The position numbers and the translations under genes were made by a program. DNA of 23,542 nt from Candidatus Omnitrophota bacterium (GTDB lineage: Bacteria > Omnitrophota > Gorgyraeia > Velamenicoccales > Velamenicoccaceae): the NCBI GenBank assembly GCA_003451585.1, contig DMEU01000005.1, positions 1-23,542 on the forward strand, read 5' to 3'. Below the pieces are notes generated by a model that was not told the DNA's origin, did not search any database, and saw only the letters and a list, made by a program, of their open reading frames with translations. Positions 15,965-23,524 of the stretch are shown here, one piece after another (the stretch's first letter is position 1; each line of letters opens with the position of its first letter).

Positions 15965-16894
15965 ATGGCGCTATCAAAAAAACGCAGGGTATTGTATATT
16001 TTTGCCGGTGTTTGTATGTCCCTTGTCATCCTTGAGCTGGCCTTGCGCCTTCTCGGCTCCGGCTACAAGCTTATCTACAGGTTGCCGCAGGACAAGGGCG
16101 CAGATTATAGGATCTTTTGTGTAGGTGAGCCTTCGACTATGGGTGTAGGCGCGGCTGACCCGCGCAAACAGAGCTATCCTCGTCAGCTGGAATCCATGTT
16201 GAACAGTAGATTCCCGGGCAGAAAGATACAGTGTTTCTTTGACCATACTATAGGGCAGAATACTTCCGAGATATTAATTAAATTGCCCTCTTATATACAA
16301 AAATACAGGCCGGACCTGGTCATCCTCATGACCGGGGTGAATAACTGGTGGAATATGGATAAGTGCAATATCTTTTTGTTTAATAAGGACAAGCGCGTAT
16401 CTGACCTGGCTTTAAGGACGAGGGTTTTTATGGACCAGTTCAGGGTTTGGAAGTTGTTTAAATGGCTGCAGTTGTCTTTGGGGTTTTATAAAGAGAAATG
16501 GAATATCGGATGGCCGGAGGCTTTGGACAACAGGCGACTTGTGCAAGACGGTATGGACAAATTGGAGAAAAAGTACGGCAACGGCATATGGAGAATATGT
16601 AACAGGTTGGCAGGATACGATATCTCTGAAATGATAAGGATATGCCAGGCAAATCATATACGCGTCATGATCTGTAGTTATCCTGGAGGGGCCAAGGGCC
16701 GCCTGGCAGAGGTGCAGGGGAAAATGGCTGAAAAATACGGCGTGCCTTTTGTGGACAATGAAAGTTATTTCAAGAGCCTGTCAAACGCGGGAGCATACTT
16801 TTATTCCGACGGATGGCATCCGAATGAAAAAGGGTATGCGCTTGTGGCAGGCAATATTTACGATTGCATAATAGATAATAAATTGATAGAGTAA
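15965..16894 (+). CDS. Membrane-anchored SGNH/GDSL hydrolase
   Basis: This 309-residue protein has a basic N-terminus and one hydrophobic anchor (about 9-30), followed by an SGNH hydrolase domain, probably periplasmic. Block I is FCVGEPSTMG with nucleophile S57 (GEPS replaces GDS). The block II glycine lies in TIGQNTSE, block III is MTGVNN with N126, and block V is DGWHPNEKGY with D282 and H285. Such enzymes cut or transfer ester groups, often acetyl groups on glycans. I chose the ATG at 15965, one base after the GT4 stop, because it begins MALSKKRRVLYIFAG; an upstream in-frame ATG at 15839 would add residues with no family character inside the GT4 gene. It sits just ahead of a DUF5989-carbamoyltransferase module, so an acyl or ester edit of the same glycan is plausible. 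Confidence 0.88.
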   Translation: MALSKKRRVLYIFAGVCMSLVILELALRLLGSGYKLIYRLPQDKGADYRIFCVGEPSTMGVGAADPRKQSYPRQLESMLNSRFPGRKIQCFFDHTIGQNTSEILIKLPSYIQKYRPDLVILMTGVNNWWNMDKCNIFLFNKDKRVSDLALRTRVFMDQFRVWKLFKWLQLSLGFYKEKWNIGWPEALDNRRLVQDGMDKLEKKYGNGIWRICNRLAGYDISEMIRICQANHIRVMICSYPGGAKGRLAEVQGKMAEKYGVPFVDNESYFKSLSNAGAYFYSDGWHPNEKGYALVAGNIYDCIIDNKLIE

Positions 16895-16899
16895 AAGCG

Positions 16900-17079
16900 A
16901 TGAAATTCCTCCGCAGGTTATTCTCAAGGCTTTCTGTAGTAAAGGAGCTCTTTTCTTTTTTCTGGCAGAACAGGCTCTGGTGGATGATACCTATTGTCCT
17001 GGTATTCCTCTTGCTGGGCGCTCTTATCATCTTCGCCCAAAGTTCTGCGGTAGTCCCTTTTATTTACACCTTATTTTAA
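16900..17079 (+). CDS. DUF5989 / SxtK-like small membrane protein
   Basis: This 59-residue peptide is easily missed. It begins MKFLRRLFSRLSVVKELFSF, has the tryptophan-rich pre-membrane stretch FFWQNRLWWMIP and one membrane segment (about 30-48, IVLVFLLLGALIIFAQ), and ends SSAVVPFIYTLF. The ending Ser-Ala-x-x-PFIYTLF and the WW-x-IP entry are what I recognise as DUF5989. Members are repeatedly found next to O-carbamoyltransferases, including SxtK beside sxtI in saxitoxin clusters. Here it is two genes upstream of a carbamoyltransferase. It starts five bases after the SGNH stop, and the next gene begins four bases after its own stop. Its biochemical role is not known; a membrane dock for the carbamoyltransferase is inference. 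Confidence 0.85.
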   Translation: MKFLRRLFSRLSVVKELFSFFWQNRLWWMIPIVLVFLLLGALIIFAQSSAVVPFIYTLF

Positions 17080-17083
17080 TAAG

Positions 17084-17302
17084 ATGAAGAAGATATTAGG
17101 CAAGTTAAACGCGCTGGCCCGTTTTATCATGAATTTGGCCATAAGGTCATTTCTTGATATATTTTATTTTGTCGTTCTTTGCCCTGTTTGCCTTCCCATC
17201 AGGGTGTTTTGTGACCTTCTTGGGATAAAGGGCCGGATGCCGCCGCATTGGACACCTCGAAAAAAAATTCAAGATGCATGGCATTTTTTACACCATCAAT
17301 GA
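17084..17302 (+). CDS. 72-residue membrane protein, resembles the C-terminal part of SxtJ
   Basis: A short basic N-terminus (MKKILGKLNALARF) is followed by one long or two short hydrophobic stretches (about 15-48, including FLDIFYFVVLCPVCLPIRVF), then a soluble tail, GIKGRMPPHWTPRKKIQDAW. The layout (hydrophobic helix, conserved proline, Arg, then an aromatic-W-x-x-R motif) resembles the end of SxtJ-family membrane proteins, which accompany O-carbamoyltransferases and DUF5989 peptides. It is about half the length I expect for SxtJ, so it may be a reduced form or a separate small family. Its TGA overlaps the carbamoyltransferase start as ATGA, strongly suggesting coupled translation. Function is unknown. 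Confidence 0.7.
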   Translation: MKKILGKLNALARFIMNLAIRSFLDIFYFVVLCPVCLPIRVFCDLLGIKGRMPPHWTPRKKIQDAWHFLHHQ

Positions 17303-19083
17303 TGTATATTTTAGGTATTAGCTGTTATTTTCATGATGCCGCCGCCTGCCTGCTCAAGGACGGGGAGGTTATCGCTGCGGCCGAAGAGGAGAGGTTTTCC
17401 CGCGTAAAACACGACCCTTCATTCCCTGTTGCCGCTATAAAGTTTTGCCTCGATTCCGCCGGCATCGAAGGAAAAGACCTCGATCTCGTAGTATTCAACG
17501 AAAAACCGTTCTTAAAATTTGAGAGGATACTAAAGACTGTTTTTTCCACATACCCGCGCTCCTGCGCCTTGTTCAAAGAGGTGATGGTCAACTGGATCGG
17601 AGCTAAATTGTGGATAAAAAGCCTTATTGAGGAGAAGATCGGCGTGCCGCAGGATAAGGTGTTATTCTGTGAACATCACGTCTCCCATGCGGCCAGCGCG
17701 TTTTTCTGCTCTCCTTTTAAGGATGCGGCTATTTTGACCTGTGACGGGACAGGCGAGTGGGCCACAACGGCGATAGGTGAGGCTACGGCGGATTGGACCG
17801 GAAAAGATAACAATGATATCCGGTTGTCGGAGGAGATCAGATTTCCGCATTCCCTCGGGCTCCTTTATTCGGCTTTTACCGCTTTTCTTGGTTTTGAGGT
17901 AAATGAGGGCGAGTATAAGGTGATGGGCATGGCTGCGTTCGGCGAGCCGAAATATGTGGATAAGGTATACGAGGTCATAAAAGTGGCAGACGACGGCAGT
18001 TTTCGCATCGATATGAGGTATTTCAGCTACCATTATTCCGCGACCAGGAGTTTTAATAAGCGTTTTGTAAAGTTATTCGGGAAGCCCCGGGATCCAGGGG
18101 CGCGCTTTGCGGCCTCTAAAGAGCCGTTATATGATGATCCTGTGCCTGTTACCGACGAAGAGGTTGCCGATAGCAAGCATTACGCTGACATAGCGGCGAG
18201 TATCCAGAAGGTGGTCGAGCAGATATTGGTCAAGATCGCCAACAACCTCTATAAAAAAACAGGCTTAAAGAGGCTTTGTTTTGCCGGCGGTGTTGCTTTA
18301 AATTGCGTAGCTAACCGCGAGATATTGGACAATACGCCGTTTGAGGAGATCTTCATCCATCCGGCAGGAGGGGACAGCGGAGGCGCCATGGGGGCGGCAC
18401 TTTATGCGTACCACTGTTATTTAAAACAGAGGAGAAAGTTCGTTTTAAGCCACGCGTACTGGGGCAGGCAATACGCAGGCCCGGATATAAAAAGATTTCT
18501 CGATGAGAACAGTATACCTTACCGTTATTTTAAAGATGAAAGCGAGCTTTTTTCCAATGTCGTTGAAGCGCTAATGTCGCAGAAGGTGGTAGGGTGGTTC
18601 CAGGGCCGCTCGGAGTGGGGCCCGCGCGCATTGGGAAACCGTTCTATACTGGCGGACCCGCGCCGCAGGGAGATGAAGGATACCGTCAATATCAAGATAA
18701 AATTCCGCGAGCCTTTCAGGCCTTTCGCGCCATCCGTATTAGAAGATAAGGCCGCGGAGTACTTTGAGCTGGGCAAGGCGGGCGGCCAGTATCCTTTAAG
18801 GTTTATGCTCTATACTGTCCCGGTAAATAAAAAGGACCTTGTTCCTGCCGTAACCCATGTTGATGGCACAAGCCGCCTTCAGGCCGTAGGCCCGGAGACC
18901 AACCCTCGTTTTTACCGTCTCATCGAACGATTCTATGAGAAGACGGGCGTGCCGGTGCTTTTGAATACTTCGTTCAACCTTCGCGGCGAGCCTATCGTCG
19001 AGACCCCGCAGGATGCCTTTAACACCTATCTTAAGTGCGGTATGGACGTTCTCGTCCTGGGGGATTACCTGTTGGAAAAATAG
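17299..19083 (+). CDS. O-carbamoyltransferase (NodU/TobZ/SxtI family)
   Basis: This enzyme transfers a carbamoyl group from carbamoyl phosphate, through an ATP-derived carbamoyl-adenylate, to a hydroxyl of its substrate. The Kae1-like N-terminal domain begins YILGISCYFHDAAACLLKDG. It has the metal-binding histidines H126 and H130 (EHHVSHAAS), ILTCDGTGEW, CFAGGVALNCVANREI and D359 in PAGGDSGGAMG. The C-terminal YrdC-like domain carries WFQGRSEWGPRALGNRSIL, FRPFAPSVL and PVLLNTSFNLRGEPIVETP. With the ATG at 17299 the protein has 594 residues, within family range. This start is preferred because it overlaps the previous stop as ATGA; 17302 is also possible, while 17248 would add 17 unrelated residues. 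The likely substrate is a sugar hydroxyl of the exported glycan (inference). Confidence 0.95.
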   Translation: MMYILGISCYFHDAAACLLKDGEVIAAAEEERFSRVKHDPSFPVAAIKFCLDSAGIEGKDLDLVVFNEKPFLKFERILKTVFSTYPRSCALFKEVMVNWIGAKLWIKSLIEEKIGVPQDKVLFCEHHVSHAASAFFCSPFKDAAILTCDGTGEWATTAIGEATADWTGKDNNDIRLSEEIRFPHSLGLLYSAFTAFLGFEVNEGEYKVMGMAAFGEPKYVDKVYEVIKVADDGSFRIDMRYFSYHYSATRSFNKRFVKLFGKPRDPGARFAASKEPLYDDPVPVTDEEVADSKHYADIAASIQKVVEQILVKIANNLYKKTGLKRLCFAGGVALNCVANREILDNTPFEEIFIHPAGGDSGGAMGAALYAYHCYLKQRRKFVLSHAYWGRQYAGPDIKRFLDENSIPYRYFKDESELFSNVVEALMSQKVVGWFQGRSEWGPRALGNRSILADPRRREMKDTVNIKIKFREPFRPFAPSVLEDKAAEYFELGKAGGQYPLRFMLYTVPVNKKDLVPAVTHVDGTSRLQAVGPETNPRFYRLIERFYEKTGVPVLLNTSFNLRGEPIVETPQDAFNTYLKCGMDVLVLGDYLLEK

Positions 19084-19086
19084 ACT

Positions 19087-20187
19087 ATGAGGGTTATCTT
19101 TATCACAAGGGAAGGGCGCCGCTTAGCCGGGGCGAGGGTCAGGTGCTATAATTTCGCCGCACAGCTTCGCCGCTACGGGGTAGACGCGCAAGTTTTATCT
19201 TTCGCCGATTCATTAGGCGCAATGGACGGAGAGAGTGAGCGCCGTATGGGTTTTTTTTCAAAACTCCGCTATAATCATCTGGCTTTTTCAAGGCTCGCTG
19301 GGGAAGAGGGTTCCATTTTTTATATACAGAGGTTTAATTATCACGCCTTTGCCCCTTTGCTCGCCGGTGCTCTGCGCGGGAATAAGATAGTCTTAGACTT
19401 AGATGACTGGGAGATGCGCGAGGACCCGCGATACTGCCTCGGGTTTTACCCTTTTTCAAAGGCCCATTTTTTTACAAGGCTGGCCGCGCGAAGAAGCGTT
19501 GCCTGTATAGCCGCAAGCAGGTTCTTAGAGGATTTCATGAGGCCCTTTAACGCTAATGTATATTATATTCCTACGTGTGTCGATACGGTATCGTTTGAGC
19601 CTTCGGCCCGGGTAAGGGGAGATAAGGGTATCATTTTTTCCTGGATCGGTACTTTTAACCGGAAAGAATACGTAGATAATATCAGGCTTGCCCTGGGATC
19701 TTTTGTTGCCCTCCATAAAAAGTACCCGAACATCTATTTTGATATCTTAGGCGACGGGGTTTACCGGCAGGCGTTAAAAGAGGTTGTGGCCGGGTTTAAT
19801 GACAGCCATATTCAGATGAAAGGCTGGCTTAGCCCTGAAGATGTCCCGGCTTATCTGGGCAGCGTAGATATAGGTTTATTGCCTGTCGTAGGTGAGACCA
19901 AGTTTAACCTATCCAAAAGCCCCACAAAACTTTTCGAGTATATGGCGTGCGGCAAGCCTGTTGTCGCAAGCGCTGTAGGGGAGGCAAAAGAGATAATCCG
20001 TGATGGAGATAATGGTTTCCTGGCACGGACGCAGGCGGATTTTACAGAAAAATTAGAAGCATTGATCGCAGATGAAAAGTTGGGCCATGATATGGGTGCC
20101 CGCGCCCGCTGCGACGCGCAAGATAAGTATTCCCTGGATGTCTGCGGCCGCAGGTTATTTGAGGCGCTTAAAACCCTCGAGAATTAA
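19087..20187 (+). CDS. GT4-family glycosyltransferase (second in the operon)
   Basis: This 366-residue GT-B enzyme is the last gene of the tailoring operon, starting three bases after the carbamoyltransferase stop. The acceptor half begins MRVIFITREGRRLAGARVRC, and residues 104-109 read DLDDWE, the motif also present in the first GT4 enzyme. The donor half has FSWIGTFNRKEYVDN, FDILGDGVYRQAL, IQMKGWLSPEDVPAYLGSVD and the nucleotide-sugar signature KSPTKLFEYMACGKPVVAS with E284. It should add a sugar from a nucleotide donor with retention of configuration; donor and acceptor are unknown. A stretch of about 125 bases with a promoter and hairpins separates it from tRNA-Thr, so the operon probably ends here, though I see no classical terminator. 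Confidence 0.93.
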   Translation: MRVIFITREGRRLAGARVRCYNFAAQLRRYGVDAQVLSFADSLGAMDGESERRMGFFSKLRYNHLAFSRLAGEEGSIFYIQRFNYHAFAPLLAGALRGNKIVLDLDDWEMREDPRYCLGFYPFSKAHFFTRLAARRSVACIAASRFLEDFMRPFNANVYYIPTCVDTVSFEPSARVRGDKGIIFSWIGTFNRKEYVDNIRLALGSFVALHKKYPNIYFDILGDGVYRQALKEVVAGFNDSHIQMKGWLSPEDVPAYLGSVDIGLLPVVGETKFNLSKSPTKLFEYMACGKPVVASAVGEAKEIIRDGDNGFLARTQADFTEKLEALIADEKLGHDMGARARCDAQDKYSLDVCGRRLFEALKTLEN

Positions 20188-20201
20188 AATAAACAACGTT
20201 C

Positions 20202-20230
20202 TTGAGCCTGGCCGCCTCTTTTGCTATAAT
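20202..20230 (+). promoter_or_regulatory. Sigma70-type promoter for tRNA-Thr
   Basis: The -35 box TTGAGC (20202-20207) and the perfect -10 box TATAAT (20225-20230) are separated by exactly 17 bases. The bases TGC just before the -10 give an extended -10 (TGnTATAAT). Transcription should start near 20237, giving a leader of about 78 bases before tRNA-Thr. This is the clearest promoter in the window. Confidence 0.8.
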
Positions 20231-20243
20231 TTGAGCACCTCAA

Positions 20244-20288
20244 AATGCACCGAAGGTGCATTCAGTGAAATCCCGCCGGAGGCGGGAT
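20244..20288. repeat. Double perfect hairpin in the tRNA-Thr leader
   Basis: Two stem-loops stand side by side: AATGCACC-GAA-GGTGCATT (20244-20262) and ATCCCGCC-GGA-GGCGGGAT (20270-20288). Each has an 8-bp perfect stem and a three-base loop, with seven bases between them. They lie between the predicted transcription start and the tRNA. The pairing of two compact hairpins resembles a REP-like dispersed element; no second copy occurs in this window. No T-run follows the second hairpin, so a classical terminator is unlikely. Confidence 0.7.
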
Positions 20289-20314
20289 CTGTAACGCCTT
20301 AATATTGTTTTTAT

Positions 20315-20387
20315 GCCGATGTAGCTCAGTTGGTAGAGCAACGCTTTCGTAAAGCGTGGGTCGGAGGTTCGATTCCTCTCATCGGCT
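20315..20387 (+). tRNA. tRNA-Thr (CGT)
   Basis: The acceptor stem GCCGATG (20315-20321) pairs perfectly with CATCGGC (20380-20386), followed by discriminator T20387. The anticodon stem ACGCT/AGCGT encloses the loop TTCGTAA with anticodon CGT at 20348-20350, reading ACG threonine codons. The D arm (GCTCAGTTGGTAGAGC) and T arm (GGAGG-TTCGATT-CCTCT) are normal. CCA is not encoded. A T-rich run (from about 20391) follows and may help termination. Confidence 0.97.
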
Positions 20388-20405
20388 TGATTTTTTTTCT
20401 TTATT

Positions 20406-21668
20406 ATGGGTAGATTCAGGAATGTCCTTGGAAACCGTAATTTCTCCCTCCTCTGGATAGGGCAGATAATATCCCAGTTCGGGGATAGGCTCAACCAGAT
20501 GGCGCTTATCGCCCTTATCTACCGCTTCGCTCCGGGTTCGACCACCCAGATGGCCAAGGTTATGAGCTTTACCATCATCCCGGTATTTCTTATCGGGCCG
20601 ATAGCCGGCGTCTATGTGGACCGCTGGGACCGTCGCCGCACGATGGTGGTTTGTGATATCCTGCGCGGCATCCTGATACTTTTCATCCCGTTTTATTTTA
20701 TCAAGCTGGGCTCGATGTTACCTATATATGTGATAGTTTTTCTCGCCTTTTCAATAGCGCGGTTCCATGTCCCTGCCAAGATGTCGATAATCCCTGACCT
20801 GGTCAAGACCGACGATCTTCTATTGGCAAATTCTCTTGTGAATACTACCGGGATGGTGGCGGCGATGTTCGGCCTGGGCTTAGGCGGTATCCTTGTGGGT
20901 ATCGTAGGGGCTGAGGGAGGCTTTATTATCGACGGCGTAAGTTTCCTTATATCGGGCATACTGATCTTCTTTTTGAGCACGCGCGTTATACGCAATCTTA
21001 AGAGAGAGCGCCTTATCGATGTCGGCAAGGGCATAGCGGAGGTCATAAGAAAATCAGCATTTGAGGAGATGAAAGATGCCGTTGTTTTTTTAAGCAAGCA
21101 GAAACAGTTACGCTCCTGTCTTGGTATCTTGTTCCTTTTATGGGCATCTTTGGGGGCGATATATGTCGTTTCGATCATATTCGTGCAACAGGCCTTTTCT
21201 TCGGTCACAAAAGAGATCGGCTTGTTGGTCGTGGGTTTAGGTTTGGGGCTTTTTGCCGGCTCTCTGTTTTATGGGCGGCTTGGCAAGAAGAGGGATGGTT
21301 TCAGGACGATTTTTTCTTGCATTTTTGCATGCGGGGTGGTACTATCTATCTTTGTTTTAGCGGTTATAAAGGCGCCAAACCTGTTGATAGCGCTTGTGTT
21401 AGCTTTTATTTTGGGCCTTGTAGTGTCTCCGGTCATGGTGATCTCCAATACCCTGGTCCAGGAGTTGACAGAGAGCACTATGAGGGGTAAGATCTTTAGC
21501 TCCATTGAAATAGTGGTCCATTTCGCGTTCCTTGTAGCCATGCTTATTTCAGCTCCATTGGCGGACCGGATAGGGCCGGTCAAGATATTGCTTTTTGTAA
21601 GTTCATCGCTTGTCCTGATAGGTTTGGCGGGCTTGATAGGTCAATATGGTAAGATTAGAAGAACATAA
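20406..21668 (+). CDS. MFS transporter (MFS_3 / EntS-like)
   Basis: This 420-residue polytopic inner-membrane protein of the major facilitator superfamily has about 10-12 hydrophobic segments. The N-terminus reads FRNVLGNRNFSLLWIGQIIS, then QFGDRLNQMAL. Motif A between helices 2 and 3 is GVYVDRWDRRRTMVVCDILRG. A later block (VISNTLVQELTESTMRGKIFS) is typical of the MFS_3 drug- or siderophore-exporter-like group. The substrate cannot be told. The ATG at 20406 has no clear ribosome binding site and lies 18 bases after tRNA-Thr, so it may be read through from the tRNA promoter or have its own promoter. Its 3' end overlaps the rnfC start by 23 bases. Confidence 0.9.
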   Translation: MGRFRNVLGNRNFSLLWIGQIISQFGDRLNQMALIALIYRFAPGSTTQMAKVMSFTIIPVFLIGPIAGVYVDRWDRRRTMVVCDILRGILILFIPFYFIKLGSMLPIYVIVFLAFSIARFHVPAKMSIIPDLVKTDDLLLANSLVNTTGMVAAMFGLGLGGILVGIVGAEGGFIIDGVSFLISGILIFFLSTRVIRNLKRERLIDVGKGIAEVIRKSAFEEMKDAVVFLSKQKQLRSCLGILFLLWASLGAIYVVSIIFVQQAFSSVTKEIGLLVVGLGLGLFAGSLFYGRLGKKRDGFRTIFSCIFACGVVLSIFVLAVIKAPNLLIALVLAFILGLVVSPVMVISNTLVQELTESTMRGKIFSSIEIVVHFAFLVAMLISAPLADRIGPVKILLFVSSSLVLIGLAGLIGQYGKIRRT

Positions 21669-22938
21669 ACACCGGACAGAGAACAAGTCGATAGAGAAGT
21701 CACAGCTTCCTTCCAAAGTATTTATCCCCATTTTGCAGCATTTAGGCAAACCGCTGGATATTATTAAGGTAAAGGCGGGCGATGAGGTAAAGCGCGGGAC
21801 GCTCCTTGCTACCTCTGATAAGGGCCTTTTTGCTCCGGTGCACGCCTCTATTTCCGGGAAGGTCACCTCGATCGCGGATCATCCTCATCCTGTAAGCGGC
21901 TCCTGCCGCGCCATAGCTATCGAAAGCGACGGTAAGGACGAGGCTTGCGCCGAGATGGCCGCGCGAAGTGACCAAGAGGCCCAGGATATAACTGAAGATG
22001 GTTTAAGAAAGATCGTGTTTGAAGCCGGTATCGTGGGGCTTGGCGGCGCGACGTTTCCCACCCATATCAAGCTTTCCCCGTCTAAGCCGATAGAGGATTT
22101 TATTTTAAACGGCGCGGAGTGTGAGCCGTATCTTACCTGCGATTATCGCCTTATGGTGGAAAAGGCCGATGAGATAATAAAGGGTATGAAACTTGTTACC
22201 AAGATATTAAAACCCCGTAGTTGCTACATCGCAATAGAAGATAATAAGCCCGAGGCCATCAAACTTATGCGGGAACGCGCCCGCATGTTCAATTGGGAGG
22301 TTGTGGTCTTAGAGAGCGCTTATCCGCAGGGCGGTGAAAAGCAGATCATTAAATCCTGCATAGGCAAGGAAGTACCTTCAGGAAAGCTGCCTTTTGATAT
22401 AGGTGTCGTTGTGCAAAATGTGGCGACAGTATATGCCATATACGAGGCGGTGTATTTAAGGAAGCCTCTTTACGAGAGGGTCGTAACTGTTTCAGGTGGT
22501 TGCCTTGCCAACCCTAAGAACCTGTTGGCCCGCATAGGTACCCCTGTAAAAGACCTGATCGACCAGTGCGGACCACTGCTTAAGGAACCGAAGAAGATCG
22601 TAATGGGCGGGCCGATGATGGGTATCGCCCAATTTACCATAGACGGACCTGTTGTCAAAGGCACAAGCGGTGTGATCCTTTTAGACGAGGTAGAAGAGAG
22701 GGAAGAGCAAGAGACTTTTTGCATTCGCTGCGGAGAGTGCGTTCAGAACTGCCCTATGGGTTTAAACCCCAGCCTTATCGCCATGGCTATCGCTAAAGAT
22801 AAACTCGAGCTGGCCGAGGAGTACGGCATTATGGATTGCCTTGAGTGCGGCCTTTGCGCGTATTTGTGCCCTGCAAGGCGCAATATAGTGCAGGCCATAA
22901 AGTCCGCTAAGGTAAGGATAAGAAATGCTAAAAAGTAA
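21646..22938 (+). CDS. rnfC: Rnf complex subunit C, NADH-binding electron transport protein
   Basis: RnfC is the peripheral subunit of the Rnf ferredoxin:NAD+ oxidoreductase, which couples electron transfer to ion pumping. The 430 residues include PSKVFIPILQHLGKPLDIIK, a biotinyl/lipoyl-like segment (FAPVHASISGKVTSI), the FMN/NADH-binding stretch GLGGATFPTHIKLS and NGAECEPYLTCDYRLM. Two ferredoxin-type cluster motifs follow: C359/C362/C365/C369 and C398/C401/C404/C408. I kept the ATG at 21646, overlapping the MFS gene by 23 bases, because the family N-terminal region (the stretch before IPILQH) is only covered from there. The GGIHP-like N-terminal motif of many RnfC proteins is not seen. The stop overlaps rnfG by 14 bases. 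Confidence 0.96.
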   Translation: MVRLEEHKHRTENKSIEKSQLPSKVFIPILQHLGKPLDIIKVKAGDEVKRGTLLATSDKGLFAPVHASISGKVTSIADHPHPVSGSCRAIAIESDGKDEACAEMAARSDQEAQDITEDGLRKIVFEAGIVGLGGATFPTHIKLSPSKPIEDFILNGAECEPYLTCDYRLMVEKADEIIKGMKLVTKILKPRSCYIAIEDNKPEAIKLMRERARMFNWEVVVLESAYPQGGEKQIIKSCIGKEVPSGKLPFDIGVVVQNVATVYAIYEAVYLRKPLYERVVTVSGGCLANPKNLLARIGTPVKDLIDQCGPLLKEPKKIVMGGPMMGIAQFTIDGPVVKGTSGVILLDEVEEREEQETFCIRCGECVQNCPMGLNPSLIAMAIAKDKLELAEEYGIMDCLECGLCAYLCPARRNIVQAIKSAKVRIRNAKK

Positions 22939-23524
22939 TTACATAAAGTACGCATTTACCTTGGCTATTATCTGTCTGGCAGCGTCGGGCCTTTTAAGCG
23001 TGGTCTTCAATCTTACTCAGCCAAAGATCCTTTATCAGAAGATGCTGGAAGAGGAGTCGAGCTTAAAGGATGTCTTGCCTGAAGCCGCAAATTTCGAGCC
23101 GGTAAAAGAGGGGCAAGAGACCGCTTATTACCGCGCGGCCGATAAGGACGGCAAGGTTATAGGATATGCTTTTAAAGCCTCTAAGAAGGGTTATTCCAGC
23201 GATATCGCTACCATGGTAGGTGTAGATACGGAAGGCGTCATCACACATATTAAGGTCCTTTCGCAGAACGAGACGCCGGGTTTAGGCACAAAGATAGTCG
23301 AGGTTATCCAGAAAGAGACTTTTTGGGATATCGTGGTCAAGAGGGTAAAGCCCGGCCAGCCGCCTGCGCCATGGTTCCAGAAACAGTTTGACGGGAAAAA
23401 AGCGGTTGCCTTGAGCGGTTCGATAGATGTTATAACCGGTGCCACGGTATCTTCGCGCGCGGTCATAGATTCCATCCAGGACAAGGCCAAACAGATCATG
23501 GAAAAGGTAAAATATGGGCAGTAA
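22925..23524 (+). CDS. rnfG: Rnf complex subunit G, flavoprotein
   Basis: This 199-residue subunit has one N-terminal membrane segment (about 8-29) and a periplasmic FMN-binding domain. FMN is attached covalently to a threonine in the motif TGATVSS (171-177), with T174 the predicted attachment site. Upstream blocks YAFKASKKGYSSDIATMVGVD and VLSQNETPGLGTKI are typical of RnfG/NqrC. It normally passes electrons between RnfD and the other Rnf subunits. It starts within rnfC (14-base overlap) and ends within the next gene (11-base overlap), so the rnf genes look translationally coupled. It follows rnfC directly, with no rnfD between them. Confidence 0.95.
   Translation: MLKSNYIKYAFTLAIICLAASGLLSVVFNLTQPKILYQKMLEEESSLKDVLPEAANFEPVKEGQETAYYRAADKDGKVIGYAFKASKKGYSSDIATMVGVDTEGVITHIKVLSQNETPGLGTKIVEVIQKETFWDIVVKRVKPGQPPAPWFQKQFDGKKAVALSGSIDVITGATVSSRAVIDSIQDKAKQIMEKVKYGQ

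Noticed and set aside
16892..19083. A saxitoxin-type biosynthesis cluster
   Set aside because: Only the carbamoyltransferase and its small membrane neighbours resemble sxt genes; no polyketide-like or amidinotransferase genes are present, and the context is glycan export.
20244..20288. CRISPR repeat or intrinsic terminator
   Set aside because: The two hairpins differ in sequence, do not recur with spacers and lack a following T-run.
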